A stretch of DNA of 64,000 nt from Malus domestica (Eukaryota; Streptophyta; Magnoliopsida; Rosales; Rosaceae): assembly GCF_042453785.1 (NCBI RefSeq), contig NC_091669.1, forward strand, positions 34,179,001-34,243,000. Direction: 5' to 3'. The translations under genes and the position numbers were made by a program. Shown here in pieces: positions 44,769-57,739 of the stretch. The stretch's first letter is position 1. Every line of letters starts with the position of its first letter. The notes below the pieces were generated by a model. That model was not told where the DNA came from, made no database searches, and saw nothing but the letters and a program-made list of their open reading frames with translations.

Positions 44769-47700
44769 TGTGATATCCCGTTCCTGGATTTCACTATTGC
44801 AAACTACATATTTGTATTAAGGAGATTCTATATTATTTTTGGGAAAATATATTAATTTTAGATTTTAATTACTTAATTACAAAGTTTGAATTTTTGAAAA
44901 TAATTATTTTTAATCCGTCGACGTTCGGGGGTCATAATTAATGTTTTCCAATAGATCTTAAAGCCACGAACGCATGGGCGAAAACCGTTTGTGAGTCCGG
45001 ATTATAACGGTATAGTTACAGACATTTGAAGTCGTTTTACTAAACTATAGTTTTTAAATCAATTGAACTCCCACTGGATGGGATGAGAACCAATCAAGGG
45101 CTTGGTTTCGGCCCAATCAGTTAATGGGAAAGGGACCAATCAACTACAAGGGAGGGGACCGATTAGAAATCAGTGGGAAGGAAAAAAAAAAAAAAAAAAA
45201 AAGCTCCCAGCCTTCCTGTCGGTCCATACACCACACACCCACACACCCACCCGACCCAATTCCGGCAGATTCCGTCATTTTTTCTGTCGAATCATCACCA
45301 TCCATCACTACAACCTTTTCCACAATTTCCCATCTACCATCTCCACCCAAATTCGAAGGGTTTAAGGTCCATTTCTGTGTAAAACCCCATTGGAGCATCG
45401 GAGGTGCTCGACGGTGATTCCTCTGATCCAGCGAGTTTCACCACCACCACCACCCTTAATCAACTCCTCTTGGACCCAGGAACAAGTCCCAACAAGTTGT
45501 AGGGGTGTCAGAGCACCAAGGAAGGAGAATAGAAGCTCACCCATTCTAGGGTTTTCGGCGGGTTTGAGTGAAATTGGAGCCTTTCCCAGGCAAATTGGAC
45601 TTGGCCACAGGTATAAATTTTGCTCTACTTGTTAAGATCTTCATTTTAGGCAACCGGCCGCTGTGTACGGCGGCGCATGTACCGAGACCCCACTTGCCTT
45701 CCTAGACTAATTTGGATACCCTGAGTACATATGTGACGTTCAATTAACGAAATCTCATCGTATGACTATAGTTTTGATAGAGACCGCCACTTGGACATTA
45801 AATGAATCAAAGATCCGACTGTTGGATCATCACCAAACTTTAATACATTATAGTACGTAATATTTGAGGACATTAGAAACTTACGAATTGGGAATCTGAT
45901 GTATGGATCTTCCCGAATTGGATTTGTAAGTTCGTAAATTAAAACGTCGACTGCCACTTGAATTCGTGATTGGCGGAGATCCGACCGTTGGATCGTTATA
46001 AAATTTTAGTATGTTGGTCTAGAAGAATAATGTGGACCTTAGAAAGTTACGGATCCTAAATCTGACAGGCGGATCTTTCGGATTGAATTACTTAGAGTTG
46101 TGGACCTTACCGTTGACTAAGATTTGACTTTTGATCGACATGTCTCGAACCATTTGAAATACTAGAATGAGTATTACTAGAGACTCAGTGAGGCTTTACA
46201 GACTTGTCTTGGTGAGTGACTTTAATATATGTGATATGGTTATTACCCTGTTTTCTTATATTAGTATCCTTTGTGGATATGACTTTGTTTTATAAATGTG
46301 TTTTTTGTTAAAATGTGATTTTTATAATTGGTCATCGATCTATTTTTATTAAATGTGATTTGATTCATGGATTGGAAATATTTGTGAAAAAAGTGATTTG
46401 AAATGCATATTGAAATGTTTGTTAAATTGAGGGCTAGTAGGGTACCATTACCCTAATGTCACAGGGTTAGGCGCCACCGAGTCTGCACCATGTAGCAGTG
46501 GTACATGGATGGTCCTGCTTAGTTAATCCGCAATAGAGGGCCATACTATTTATGGATCGTGCTTGGTTAATCCGCGATAGGCGATCTTTATATCTTGGTA
46601 TGGTCATACACACACACTTAGGGATGATCATGCTTGGTTAATCCACGATAAGTGATCTGTTACACCCACCCCCATTTATAAAAATATAATTATGTAATTA
46701 TCCCCAAAATATTATGAAGCTATCAATTTAGTCATAATTTGACTACCCAATCAGGATCTAAAAATTTGATTCCTTTCTATCCTCAAGCTGCCACGTGGCA
46801 GCACCCCAATCATCCTCACACTTCTCTCTTTCTCCCTCTGTCCCTCCCCGTGACCCCCATCTTCTTCCTCTTTCTGTCTCTCCATTCTCTCCCTCTCGGA
46901 TCCCTTATTTCTCTCCCTCTCTTCACCTAGATCTCACACACACACACGCAGAGGCACACTCGTGCTCGAGGAAGATCACCATCATCAATTCCTTGTCATT
47001 CTCTTTCCCTCTTTCCCGTGCTGTGAGGACAGAAACCCGAAAACGAACTCTGGCGAGATTTTCTATTTCTCCGGTTAAGTAAGCCTTGAGTTCTTCCTAT
47101 TTCGTCCTAGAATCATGCGTGATTGTGTTTTAGATGGGTTTATTACGTTGTTGTCGAGATTTTAGGACGAGATTGACGCGGGTGAAGGCACACCCATCTC
47201 CGGCGAACCCGTGGGTGTCGAGAGAATTTTAGTGCATCTTCGACCGTTCTACGGCAAAGGGAAGGTATAAAGTTGTTCCTCTCATCTTGTGCTTCGTTTT
47301 TGGTACCTAGATCGGAGTCTAGGGTTGTTGTTTGCAGTCGGCCGGAGCTGGGAAAGCTCCGGCGTTCTTCTCCGTCGACACCAAGCCTTCCAAGCAGTAT
47401 CCAAGGCTCTCGGGCCTTAGGCCCGTGGTGAACCTAGGCCCTTTTGGGCCATTCTAGAACTCGGGCTTCAAACCCGTTCGGTCCATATCCCATATTTTAT
47501 TTTCTGTTATTTATTTATTTTGTTATTAATTGTTTTAAGACCCAAAAGGCCTTCGGGCCGTTTTGTTTAGGGCCTTTAGCCCATTAGACCAACCCAAAAC
47601 CTTTTTAGGTTTTATTTATTTATAGTTTTAAGAATTTAGGCTCTTGGGCCGTTTTAGTTAGGGCTTTAGGCCCGTGTGTTTAAGACCCTTATATTTAAGG

Positions 47701-50292
47701 CCTTTGGGCCAATTAAAGCCTGGGCTTTCAGCCTTTTTTTTTTCCAAACCCTTTAACTTCCAATCTAAACCCAAAACCCTTAGGATCCAATCGGCCCAAC
47801 CCAATCCAAGCCCAGTATGACCTTTGACCGTTTGACCCAATTGACGGTTCACTCGGTCAACGGTCAGCGTTGACTTTGACTTTGACCATTCAAATGTCAA
47901 CATTGACTTTTTGAGTTGACTTTTCGGGGTTTCGTTTGAGACCTTATTTAGGCTAATTTCGACGTCCTTGACTCGTTTTTGAAGTCTGTTTTCCCAAATT
48001 CAATCGTTTGAATAGAGTTTGACTAAAGGTACTCCTTTATGTGAATATGTGCAATTATTAACGGTGACTCCGTTATTCCTTTTTGGTACAGCTTTGCACC
48101 ATTGGTGTACGGTGAATGGACCCCTTCAAAAGCATGTTTTAATAGTAGAAATGCATACATGAAAAACATGATTTAATAATTATGTTTTATGAAATGTTTT
48201 GTGAGATAACATGCTTACTGAGGCTAGACTGAATTATTACTATTTTTCTTATAACCCATGTTCTTATAGAATATCTGATGGATGACGATACGATATTTAG
48301 AACATGTTTAGAACACCTCTTTATAGTACAGATGATGGATGACTTTAAACTATGAAGTTGTTTTTCAAAATAGATACATTCAATGGTTTTGTACTTACCT
48401 AGTGATCCTTTCCGCTACGGGACGTAAGGATAGATTCTGGTCCATCCCGGGCAGGATTTGGTGTTGGCATAGGGCCTGGAGTGTGTTTCCTCTGGCTATT
48501 TAGCACAAAGACGGGGAGCCAGCATGGGGCCTGAAATGTATTTTCCTCTGATTATCTGCTCAGAGACGGGGAGCTGGCATGGGGCTTGGGGGTTATCGGA
48601 CAAATCACTAGTGTTTATTATATATAAAAGTTATGATTTGAGACATTGCACGACATGCTAGGTTTCGGAAAACCTATATTTGACATTATATATATGTTTT
48701 CATAAAACTTGGGGGTTAGTACGTTGATAACTGTTTTATTATATACATATATATATATATATAAATTGGTCCACTCACGTTTGTTTTGCGCCCCCTTTAG
48801 GACCTATGAACGAGGATTACGATTTGAGCTACCAGGCATTCCCCTACTAGTGATTCAGTGCTATATTTCCTCTGTTTCGACACCTATTGTAATATAGCAC
48901 TTCTCTATCTTAAGTTCTTTTTGTATTCTATAATAGACGTATGCTCTGAACTTATGTGTATGACCATAATTTTATTAATTAGCAGTTGAACTTTAGTATT
49001 ATGTTATTAGTTCCTATTGCCTGTTTTAGCATTTTTCTCAACTGTTAATTAAATTAAATGGCTTTCGTCACCCTTCGGGTGTCGGCCAGCACGTGACCAT
49101 CCCGATGTCCCGAGGACATCGGGGTCGGGGCCTGTCATGATCACTGACTAACAGATGCGTAGGAGTGACTCTGCTTGGTTAATCAGCGACTGCCTACTTG
49201 GTTACTGCAGGGGTGGTTCTGCTTGGTTAATCCGCGATAGGGGACACTTCCTGTTTGGTTACTTATGTAGGCTTTGGCTGAACTCAATCACTTTCGCCCT
49301 AGCTTTTAATGTATTTATGAATAATAATTTTTGAGAATCTTTGTGGTTTGAATTGGAAAAGCCGTTGGATGTCTAGGTGACTCCTTCGGAGTTGTTAGTG
49401 ACTTGACTATGATTTCATAATTATGAACTTATATTTGAGGTTTATAAACTGTGATCAATGGCCTTTCTTTTATTGAATATCACATACTTGTATTATTATC
49501 ACTCACTCGAGTTTCGCAGCTTATCCAAGTTCTGATTTGCTCAGTGCATCATTCCCATAAGGTTAGTTTAGAACCCTAGATTCGAGTGAATGAGAATTAT
49601 CCACAATAGACCTTGTGAATATAAATTAGATTTACCATGTTATTATTCATAATCCAAGTAGGGAATTATATAGAGTTCTTTAATTAATTCGTGAAATGAT
49701 ATGTTATCTCATTGATTGATTAATGTAGTTAAAATTTAAAATCGTGCATCTTTGATTCATGAATTGATTAGTTGACGGGATTATGGAATGACGTTGGATA
49801 TGATTGTTATTATTATGATTATTTTAGTTGATCAATGTGGCTTAAGAGTAATGTTGTGTTTCATTGGTTATTTGACATGTTTACATGCTGTGGATGACGG
49901 TATCATATTGAAAACATAGTGATTTATATAATGGATGGAATGGAAACCTTGAATGTCATGTGGGTCTGTTATGTAGTCCTGAACCTGGTAAATTCATGCT
50001 TGTTAAGTTCTAATAATTGATCGAGGAGGGCTATACTTTTCAATGTGAACGTACTATGACACAGGTCAGAATGTAATGAATTGTGAACTACGAATGACTT
50101 GATCTCTGTTTAGGATACATAGGCAGTCTAACAAAGAGGTTAGATGCAGCCATAAAGTATATGAAACTTTCTACACAATTTGAATCTTGATTTATGCTTG
50201 TACATATCCTGGAGGCGGGGTATGTTAGAGATACGGATACCTGGTGACGTCATGTGTTGATCCTTGATGTATGTCGGGATCGGGGCGTGACA
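44769..50292 (+). mobile_element. Large solo LTR, middle layer of the nest (copy 3)
   Basis: Starts TGTGATATCCCG and ends CGGGGCGTGACA, with the 5-bp duplication TTACT at 44764-44768 and 50293-50297. Net length without the inner insertion is about 3.0 kb. 45540-45620 resembles copy 1 at 38090-38170 (GGGTTT...GAGTGAAATTGG). It contains words common in plant Gypsy LTRs (ATCCGACCGTTGGATC). A 21-base A run lies at 45183-45202. Confidence 0.78.
46658..49137 (+). mobile_element. Large solo LTR, innermost layer (copy 4), 2480 bp
   Basis: Starts TGTTACACCC and ends GGGGCCTGTCA, with a perfect 5-bp duplication TGATC at 46653-46657 and 49138-49142. Its right end shares the GGGTGTCGGCCAGCACGTG block with copies 1 and 2, and 47955-48200 resembles copy 2 at 43340-43600. 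No coding region; ORF-like frames are CT-rich artefacts. Confidence 0.85.
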
Positions 50293-50390
50293 TTACTTCT
50301 CATGCATGCTAGTATGGCTTTGTCACATTCAGGTGTCAGCCAGCACATGCCTACCCTGGTGTTTGGAGGATATCAGGGTCGGGCGTGTCA

Positions 50391-50879
50391 AATTTTGCTT
50401 TTGGTATAAACTTGAGTGTTTCCTATAATCTTTGTATGTTTGGGGCTTGTCTTAGGAATGTGCGAAACTTTGAGAAACAATAGGTGTAAGGCTGGGTTTC
50501 ATTGTATTCATAGGGTTATTCACATATCTCCTTTTTCACACTAGATGTGAAGCCGAATAAAGTCTGAAAGATAGTATAGTTACTACGTGCTTTGAAGCAA
50601 TATTTCATCCTTCATCATAACCATACCCACATGTTACAAAAAAATTCCAATAGTAGTTTGGTGCATGAGAATCATTTTGCGAGTTTGAGAGCTTTAAAAA
50701 AATATTGTAACTAAGTAGAGGTAACATGTGCTCTTCATTCAAATCTTCATGAGTAAAAGCGTTATGAATAATTAGTTGATGAACAATCAAACCTTGAATA
50801 ACAACAATGACCCTCCATTATATGTACCACTCTATAATTTTTCTCAAATATTAAAAAATAATGAAAACTAAAAATGTTT
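50391..50879. other. Unit 3 spacer, continued
   Basis: Matches 21670-22080 in unit 1 (for example ACAATAGGTGTNAGGC and ATTCACATATC). An extra 60-bp or so near 50535-50600 is absent from unit 1. No gene. Confidence 0.55.
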
Positions 50880-53346
50880 TATTTAAACCCCACAATTTGT
50901 TGAAAACACCCCACATTCAAAATTTCTTCTTACAATTCCAACTTTATCCTTCGTTTTGTTGAATCCACCTCACCTCCCACCCACAAACAATAAAATCCCA
51001 CAACTACCCACCCCACAACCACAACCACAACCACGCCGATGACCCCATTCAATCTTAATTTTCTTTCTTTCATAGTTATGCTTTTGTTTGGCATTTGACA
51101 TAGGATTGAGGGGAATGATCACACATGCATTGGGCTATTGCGATTATGGATGAAAATGCAGCCTATAAAACTGTTAAAAACCTCTTTCCATCATTTCCAT
51201 GATAGACTATTTGGATGTTGCGATGAAATTTTTATCTTTCCTTGATAAGCTAGTTTAGATTTATAAAGTGTATAGCTAACTGCATGAAATTTCAATTTTT
51301 CTATTTTGGCTAGGTTGAATGGAATCACGGGAGAAAGGTGTGGTGGTGGGTGGGTGGCTGTGTTAGATTTTTTGTATTTGGGAGGTAGGGGTGGGTTCGG
51401 TTCCGTTCGGTTCAGTTTTCTTTTTTTTTTTTTTTTTTTTTTTTTTGTGTTTCCCAATAGCAAAAAAAAAATTCTAAGAAAACAACTTGCAGCCATTTTG
51501 TAATACATCTTCCAAAGGAGTATAAATAAAATCAAAGTCCCATTTCAACATTATCGATAAAATAAGCTATTTGATTTTGATCTTTGAACTTGAGCTTCAG
51601 GACCTTGAGACCTTTGACGCCTTTGACTTCATCTAATTCACACAAAATAATAAGAAGATAGTAGTTAGTACTACAACCTTATACAAAAGTAAATGTTAAT
51701 TAAAATCTGGAAGGCCAATGATACAAAATCAAGACAAAATCTGGAAGGCCAATCATCCTTTACAATTTATAGCAAGACAAAATCAAGTCTCCCAACATTG
51801 AATTACAACGCACCTATTTATAATAACCTAATCCTACAACTACTCCACAACAACAAAGGCAAGAATCAAACTGATATCGAAGAAAGGAAACAGGTTCATG
51901 GTGCATTGAACTATACAAAACAAATGCAGCATAACCCATTATACATAAACAACAAAGTATAAGTATAAACAAAGTATATGATTAGTCCCCTTGATAAATA
52001 GTAATTAGTTCCATAACTTCCTGAGACCTATCCTTCTCCTTTTGCATGACTATTACGTGGCTTGCAATCCAATTATACATAAATAACCATCACACTAAAA
52101 CCCATCACAGATGCGGCTTGCAAATGCAATCCCTTTTTTTCTTTCTACAACTAAAGCCTAAAGGGGCTCCAAGGAGCTCCACTCAACCCTACCTGTATAT
52201 ACTTCCAGATAATTAGAGCCAAAAGGTCCAAACAACCACAGAGAGCAAACATTCAAACCAAACCTCTAAAACTGTATAAGCCGCGATATATCTCTGTTAC
52301 ATAATCCAATCAGAAAAAAAAAATTCACCAAACCTTAATAACCCAGAGGATGAAAACCCAACAAAAATAGAGCCCTAAAATAGTCAAGCTTTGAACCCCT
52401 TCATTTCCCATAATTCCTCAGCAACCAAATATACTTCAAACCGAAACCGAATAATCACATCCAGTCAAACACGTTAAAAATATAACCCTAATCCTAAAAT
52501 CTCAAAACCCAAATCGAATAAAATCGCAATACAATTCATAAGAAGCAAAATCAAAATATCCAAAACAGACAGAATAAAATCAATTACAAAACAAATCAAA
52601 TTAAAAAATAAATCTAAACAAGAAGGGAAAAAAATTATAGGGGATCAGATCGGAAGAAAAGGAATCGAACAGAAAATTAAACTTCAGAGTGTGAGTGAGA
52701 CTAACCTTTTGCTGTGATTGAGAGTGAGAAGGGTCGCCGCTGGGAATGAGAGATAGAGAGTTTGAGAGAGTGATTGAATTGAAGATTGAGAGAGAGAGGA
52801 GGCTGCTACGCAAAGAAGAAAGTAGTGGAGGGGAGAGAGAGTGTGTAGAAGAAAAGTGAAAACTAAAATGGAAGTCAGCTAGGGTTTGTAAACTTTAGAA
52901 ATTTTATAAAGCCTAAAGATTAGAATACCTATAAATAAATTAGTTGTACAATTATAGCAACACAAAGCCAACAGCAAGTTGGTATGAAACAACTATCCGA
53001 ACTTAGAGGACAGGGGTTCGAATCCTCAAGCCACCAGGTTTTAAGGTATTTGTATATGATTTTCATATATCGGTTTGGTTCGGTCCGGTTTGGTTTTTGG
53101 ACCTCAAAAACCGAAACCGAACCAACCAAATTCGGTTCGGTTCTGTTTGACAGCTTCGGTTCGTTTTTTTTTTCGGTTCGGTTTTTTTCGATCTCGGTTC
53201 AGTTTTCGGTCCCGTTTTTTTTCGGTTTTCGGTTTTTCCAACCCACCCCTATTGGGAGGTGGGGTGAATTCAACAAAAAGAAGGGTAAAGTTGGAATTGT
53301 AGGGAGAAAATTTAATTATGGGGTGTGAATAAAAAAACCCAAAAAT
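50880..53346. mobile_element. Foldback element split by a hAT insertion
   Basis: The left arm (about 50905-50987, TACAATTCCAACTTTATCCT) and the right arm (about 53253-53335) are inverted repeats of about 85 bp. The whole is absent from the unit 1 flank near 22085. Without the hAT it would be about 600 bp. I could not fix its exact ends or target duplication; the long arms suggest a Mutator-type MITE. Confidence 0.65.
51386..53251. mobile_element. Non-autonomous hAT element, 1866 bp
   Basis: Ends TAGGGGTGGGTT and AACCCACCCCTA, flanked by the 8-bp duplication TTGGGAGG (51378-51385 and 53252-53259), which defines hAT. Next to both ends are TTCGGTTCGGTT words. No transposase frame. Inside is gene-like sequence: a CT/GA-rich leader at about 52690-52860 (minus) with a possible splice donor near 52705, and a short open stretch near 51500-51645 (minus). 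A B-box-like GGTTCGAATCC is at 53015-53025. Confidence 0.82.
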
Positions 53347-54246
53347 AATTACACATGACTCATCACCATCACCATCAACACGTTTCTTTGCCATCCTGGT
53401 TCACGTACGTGCATGTTTTGTAATGTTTTCTAAAAATGATTTTCAAAAATTGTCATAACTATGAAAAATTAAGAGCCCGTTGGTTTAGCTTTTTAGCTGG
53501 TATTTTTAAATTATTTAGGTTCCAAGTTTAAATCTCCTTCCCATTAATATCATTCACAAAAAAGAAAAAGAAAAAACCATTAAACAACTATTTTACAATT
53601 TCACCATTCCCTTCTCTTTAAATGCTTCCTTTTAGAACTCTTACCCCACCAAGGAAATCTCCTCCTTGCACAGATTTGTCTCCATAGAATCACTTCAACA
53701 TTTTTCTCTTACACTGAGCTCAGACATGGAGCTTTTCACTAAAAGAAATATTAGTTTTTTACCTCTCTGATGGTAATAATTTTTCTTTTTAAAAAATTAC
53801 AAGTACGGACACAGTGAAAGAAGCAAGTAAGCAAGTAAAAAACAGCAGCTAGCTACTGCACTCCCAGGGTATATAAGGAAAAGTAAACCCTAAGATCTGA
53901 AACTCTATATAATAAAAAAAAACTCTAGATGCAGCCGAAGCGACCATCACCATTGGAACAACAAACCCCATTGGCTCTGAGAACAAAAACCCTATACAAA
54001 AGACGACCATTCTCTTTGATTTGCAGCAAATTTGACATGAAGCTAAGGAATGGTTTTAGGGAGCTTTGATTCACGCATTTGTTTGGGTTCAAATATTGGA
54101 ATAATTAATCAGGTATGCTTCTACATCTTGGATATCTATCTGTTTATGTTGCGCACTCGTGAGCTGGGTTTTTGCTTACGATATCCAGAATTGTAATCTT
54201 GGAATTGTTCATTTGGATTCTTTAATTATTCATTTGAGTTTTCATC
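53347..54246 (+). promoter_or_regulatory. 5' flank of the unit 3 type I F-box gene
   Basis: Matches 22110-22841 and 23632-23781 upstream of the intact type I gene, without its 785-bp solo LTR. A GGGTATATAAGGAAAAG stretch at about 53868-53884 looks like a TATA box; the equivalent is at 22591-22610 in unit 1. That gives a leader of about 350 bp, possibly with a UTR intron. Confidence 0.6.
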
Positions 54247-55364
54247 ATGTCGACCCGTAAGAATGTAAAAGGGCATAGAAGAGATGCTCAACCGTTGTTG
54301 ATGAGAACTAGTTTAACGGAAGAAATCTTGTTTGACATCCTTGCAAGATTACGCGTGAAATCTCTTTTGCGGTTCAGAGGCATTTATAGATCTTGGAACA
54401 ATTTAATTATCAGCCTTGTTTCATAAACGCCCATCTTAAAAGGAATGTTGTGCAAAATTCTTGTGATTATCTACTCATCCACACTGACATGAGCAATTGC
54501 TTGTCACTCTTTGATGCTGAAACATTTTCCAAGCGTTTGGATTTTGAGCTTCCTGGTCATGATTTTGGTTTCGTTGTTCACAGTTCGTGCAATGGATTAT
54601 TTTGCATCTCTAATTCTGCATTGATGACCTTGGAAAGTCCGGAACATCTATGGAGCCCATCAATCAGAAAATTGAAAAAACTTCCCAAAAGCCTTCAACA
54701 TACAACTGTTTTCGTTCATCTAGGGTTTGGGTTTCATGGTGAGGTTGACGACTATAGGGTTGCGAGGGTTGCGAGGTTTCTATGCAACAAAAGTATCTTT
54801 GTGATTGAGGTTTACAATCTTAGACTGAATTGTTGGAGGACAATTACCGCGGTGCCTCCTGTTTCAAATGATGTCAATTTTTTGCAATCTGCGTGCGTTT
54901 TCCTGAACGGAGTTGTCTATTGGATCACAAAGGAGCCATCTCAACATAGCCCTTCCATCCTTACTTTTGATCTCGGCAACGAGGTTTTTCAAAAGATTCT
55001 GCTTCCTGAGACAACGGTCGAAGTGCCCACTGACGTCGGCATTCAAGTGGTTGAGAACTCAATCTCCTTGTTCCAAGTAAGAACAGACAGGCTTGGCTTG
55101 TACTGTGACATAAGCGTTTTGGAAGTGGATACTTGGAAAATGATGCAGACAATTATTTTTCCATACTCTAAACTAGCGTGGCCATTAGGGATGGAAGCAA
55201 ATGGCAGACTTCATTTGGCTATAAAAGGCGACAGTCCAGATCACCCACAATTGGTTTTATTTGATCCCGAGTCTATCCAAATTAGGGTTACTGGAATCGG
55301 GTTGAATTGCGAGTACTTAGCCTATGTTGATATCTATACTGAGAGTCTAACCTTACTCAACTGA
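54247..55364 (+). pseudogene. Type I F-box gene with a one-base deletion
   Basis: 1118 bp against 1119 bp for the intact copy at 23782. Starts ATG at 54247 (MSTRKNVKGHRRD) and should use the frame that ends at TGA 55362-55364. A single-base loss near 54415 brings a TAA at 54424-54426 after 59 codons. The downstream frame is open for 323 codons and well conserved (LWSPSIRKLKKLP, ESLTLLN). The F-box also has LRVKSLL where relatives have LPVKSLL. The first frame keeps only the F-box. A recent loss, or an assembly or sequencing error, would both look like this. Confidence 0.85.
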
Positions 55365-57739
55365 AGTTTAATTTTGACTTTGATCCTGAGTTACATTATA
55401 TGTGCATGTATATCTTTTTAGATTATCGTGTGTTGAAGTTGTTGAGTTTTCTAGCCGTTAACTGATAGGGTTTACTGCTAGGGTTCTTAGTTTTTAGGGT
55501 TGTTAATCACGTAGGAGTCCAATAATCCCTATACTTGAGGGACAAGCTGCATTTTCATGTTTTGACGTAGTCTTTACCACGATTATAGGACCTGTAAAAT
55601 CGTGGGCAGTTGCTTTTATTTCTGTTCAAGTGTAAGGCTATTTAATAGCCATGATAATTGCTTTCCATTTATTAAGAATTCTCCCTGGTTTTATGTAAGC
55701 TTTCGAACTTTGCATTACAGTAATTCTTTGCAAGTTTCTGGTTCCAACATCGTGAACCTTTAGCAAAATGTACGGTTGGTTTGGTGCTGTGTAATCGACT
55801 CGAATATTTTAATAAAAATGAAATTTTCTGCTGATACACTAAAAGAAATGGTACTTATGACTATTTTTGTCTTGCAATTTACGCATTCCATTTTAGCAAT
55901 CTATACTCCAAATCGAATACTTTCCATTTTTTTCACTCATATATAGGAGTGTGTGAGGCTAAAAGGAGTATTAAAAACTCACTAATTAACCATAGTTGTG
56001 CTTCAAAATCGTCCCTGAGTTTATGTTGGTGACTGATATACACCTTCACAATGAGGGCTTATTCAAACTTCATTAAAGAGAGAAAAGTAAAATACCCAAA
56101 GTAAGAGATGATGCAACGTGGAGAGGAACAGAATTATTACACAAAGTTCCAATCAGAATTTTTTTATTTTTTTATTTTTATTTTTATTTTTCTTTTTAAA
56201 TAGGGAACAAATTCAAACAACCAAAGAGAAGGTAGTAGTAATTAAACATAGTACAAAATCCTTTTTTCTTTATAAACAGTACAAAATCCTTATGTAACCA
56301 TCATCCAACTTTGGAAATATATGCGATAGTGTTAACCCGAAAAAAAAAACGATATATATGTGATACTGTTAGGTGTAATATTTTTTATTTTTTTTAACAA
56401 ACCATTAAGTGGGAGAGGGTAAACTTAGCCTCACAATGAGCTAATAATAATGTTGTTCAAATCCGCCTTTAGCGAGAATCATAAGACCTTTCATTTACAA
56501 GTGAAGGGGAATACCACTAAATCATAGTATTAAGTGTAATATTTATAAGCTTAAGCAATTCGTAAATTGCCTTAGTATATACGGTCATCTTTCTCTTTGA
56601 CTTCACTTTGTCTAAAGTTCCAACTATATCCCTCTCCCTCTCCTTACTGAAGTATTTAGAGTAGACATATCGTTTATAATAAAAATAAAAAAAGAATTAT
56701 AAGCTTAAAGTTTTCATTACTATTAGCAATATCTGTCAAAATAAATATTGTCCAACATGAACCAAAAACCTAACAAAATAACATTGTCAGGTAAAAAAAT
56801 GAGGTGTCGGATTCGGAGTTAGATGAAATAATTCGTATCGTGAATGGCCTTGGGAAAGTAAAAACAAAAAACCAATTTTGAGAAGCCTACCTCAAACCAT
56901 AGAAGGGATATTGTTCTAATGACATTTCAAGTGGATGTAACATGTATTATGCATTATTTTATCTCCATGATCAAAAGCTTTTGGAACATCCAATTGATGA
57001 AAGACCAACATTGAGTAGCAACAAACACTTAGTACTACGATTTAGTAATATTTCTATTCATTTGCAATTGAGATGTCTTACGTTCGATTCTCACCAAAAA
57101 CGAATTTGAACCACATCCCACCTTAGTTTGGCTATGGAGTTAGAGTCTCGTTTTCTCTCATGGTTGGGTTTTTCTCTGGGTTTTTGTTTCTATGATTCTT
57201 TAGCGCGTGTTTATATTTTAGTTCATCAATTCCTTTCGGGGTTTTGTGTTGATCCTGCACTTCTCTTCCAACCTTTAAAACAGTACAGTTCCCATTTACC
57301 TACCCACACCTTATTGGCCCTTTTAATTCAATTTTTCTCCGTTGTTGGTATTTTACTATTTTTTTATCCTTCCTTTTTGGTTTGGTTTTTTTTTTTTTTT
57401 TTGGACCTTTTATCCACATTTTTTTATCTTTCGACACGAGTTACAAACACACAACCAAAGAGAGTGTTTGGTCCATCACGGGCCTCCTTTCAGAAAGATC
57501 CACTTGATTGTATGGGCATACACATGACGTGGTCCTCTAGGCAAAAACAAGAGTTTCCCCCTTTGAAGGGGTCGTCAACATGTTAATTTAACACCAAACA
57601 ACAATGGGTGCATAGCTTTGAACTGGAATAAATATAACCCTTCAGTTTTATAAATACAGGCTGCAACAATAGAATTTATAATATACAAATTATGCTTTTC
57701 AATCTCTATGCATATATAGGCAACTCCAGCATTTTGTTG
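55365..57739. other. Intergenic region between the F-box array and phytoene synthase
   Basis: Up to about 56910 it resembles the 3' flank of the intact type I gene (24960-26190), with an extra 310 bp or so at about 55430-55755. From 56920 the similarity stops, which marks the edge of the array. 57128-57586 holds a 152-codon frame full of Phe and Leu from T-rich sequence; I do not accept it as a gene. 57590-57739 is the likely 3' UTR of phytoene synthase. Confidence 0.5.

Larger units (their letters stand above)
41091..50390 (+). mobile_element. Large solo LTR, outer shell of a three-level nest (copy 2)
   Basis: Starts TGTAACAACCCATCCC and ends GGGCGTGTCA. Flanks are AATGT (41086-41090) and AATTT (50391-50395), a 5-bp duplication with one change; the unit 1 sequence near 21672 shows the empty site GCAAATTTTG. 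Without nested insertions it would be about 2.2 kb. It contains a MULE-like element (41221-42403), a Tourist MITE (44158-44564) and a further solo LTR (44769-50292). Small ORFs at 42529-43563 are not coding. Confidence 0.7.

Noticed and set aside
1486..55364. F-box cluster as the self-incompatibility S locus (SFBB genes)
   Set aside because: The proteins lack the look of apple/pear SFBB proteins as I know them, no S-RNase frame is present, and phytoene synthase is adjacent. They fit general F-box/FBA genes better.
57128..57586. 152-codon membrane-like protein
   Set aside because: Phe/Leu-rich because of T runs; no conserved motif and no counterpart in the other units.
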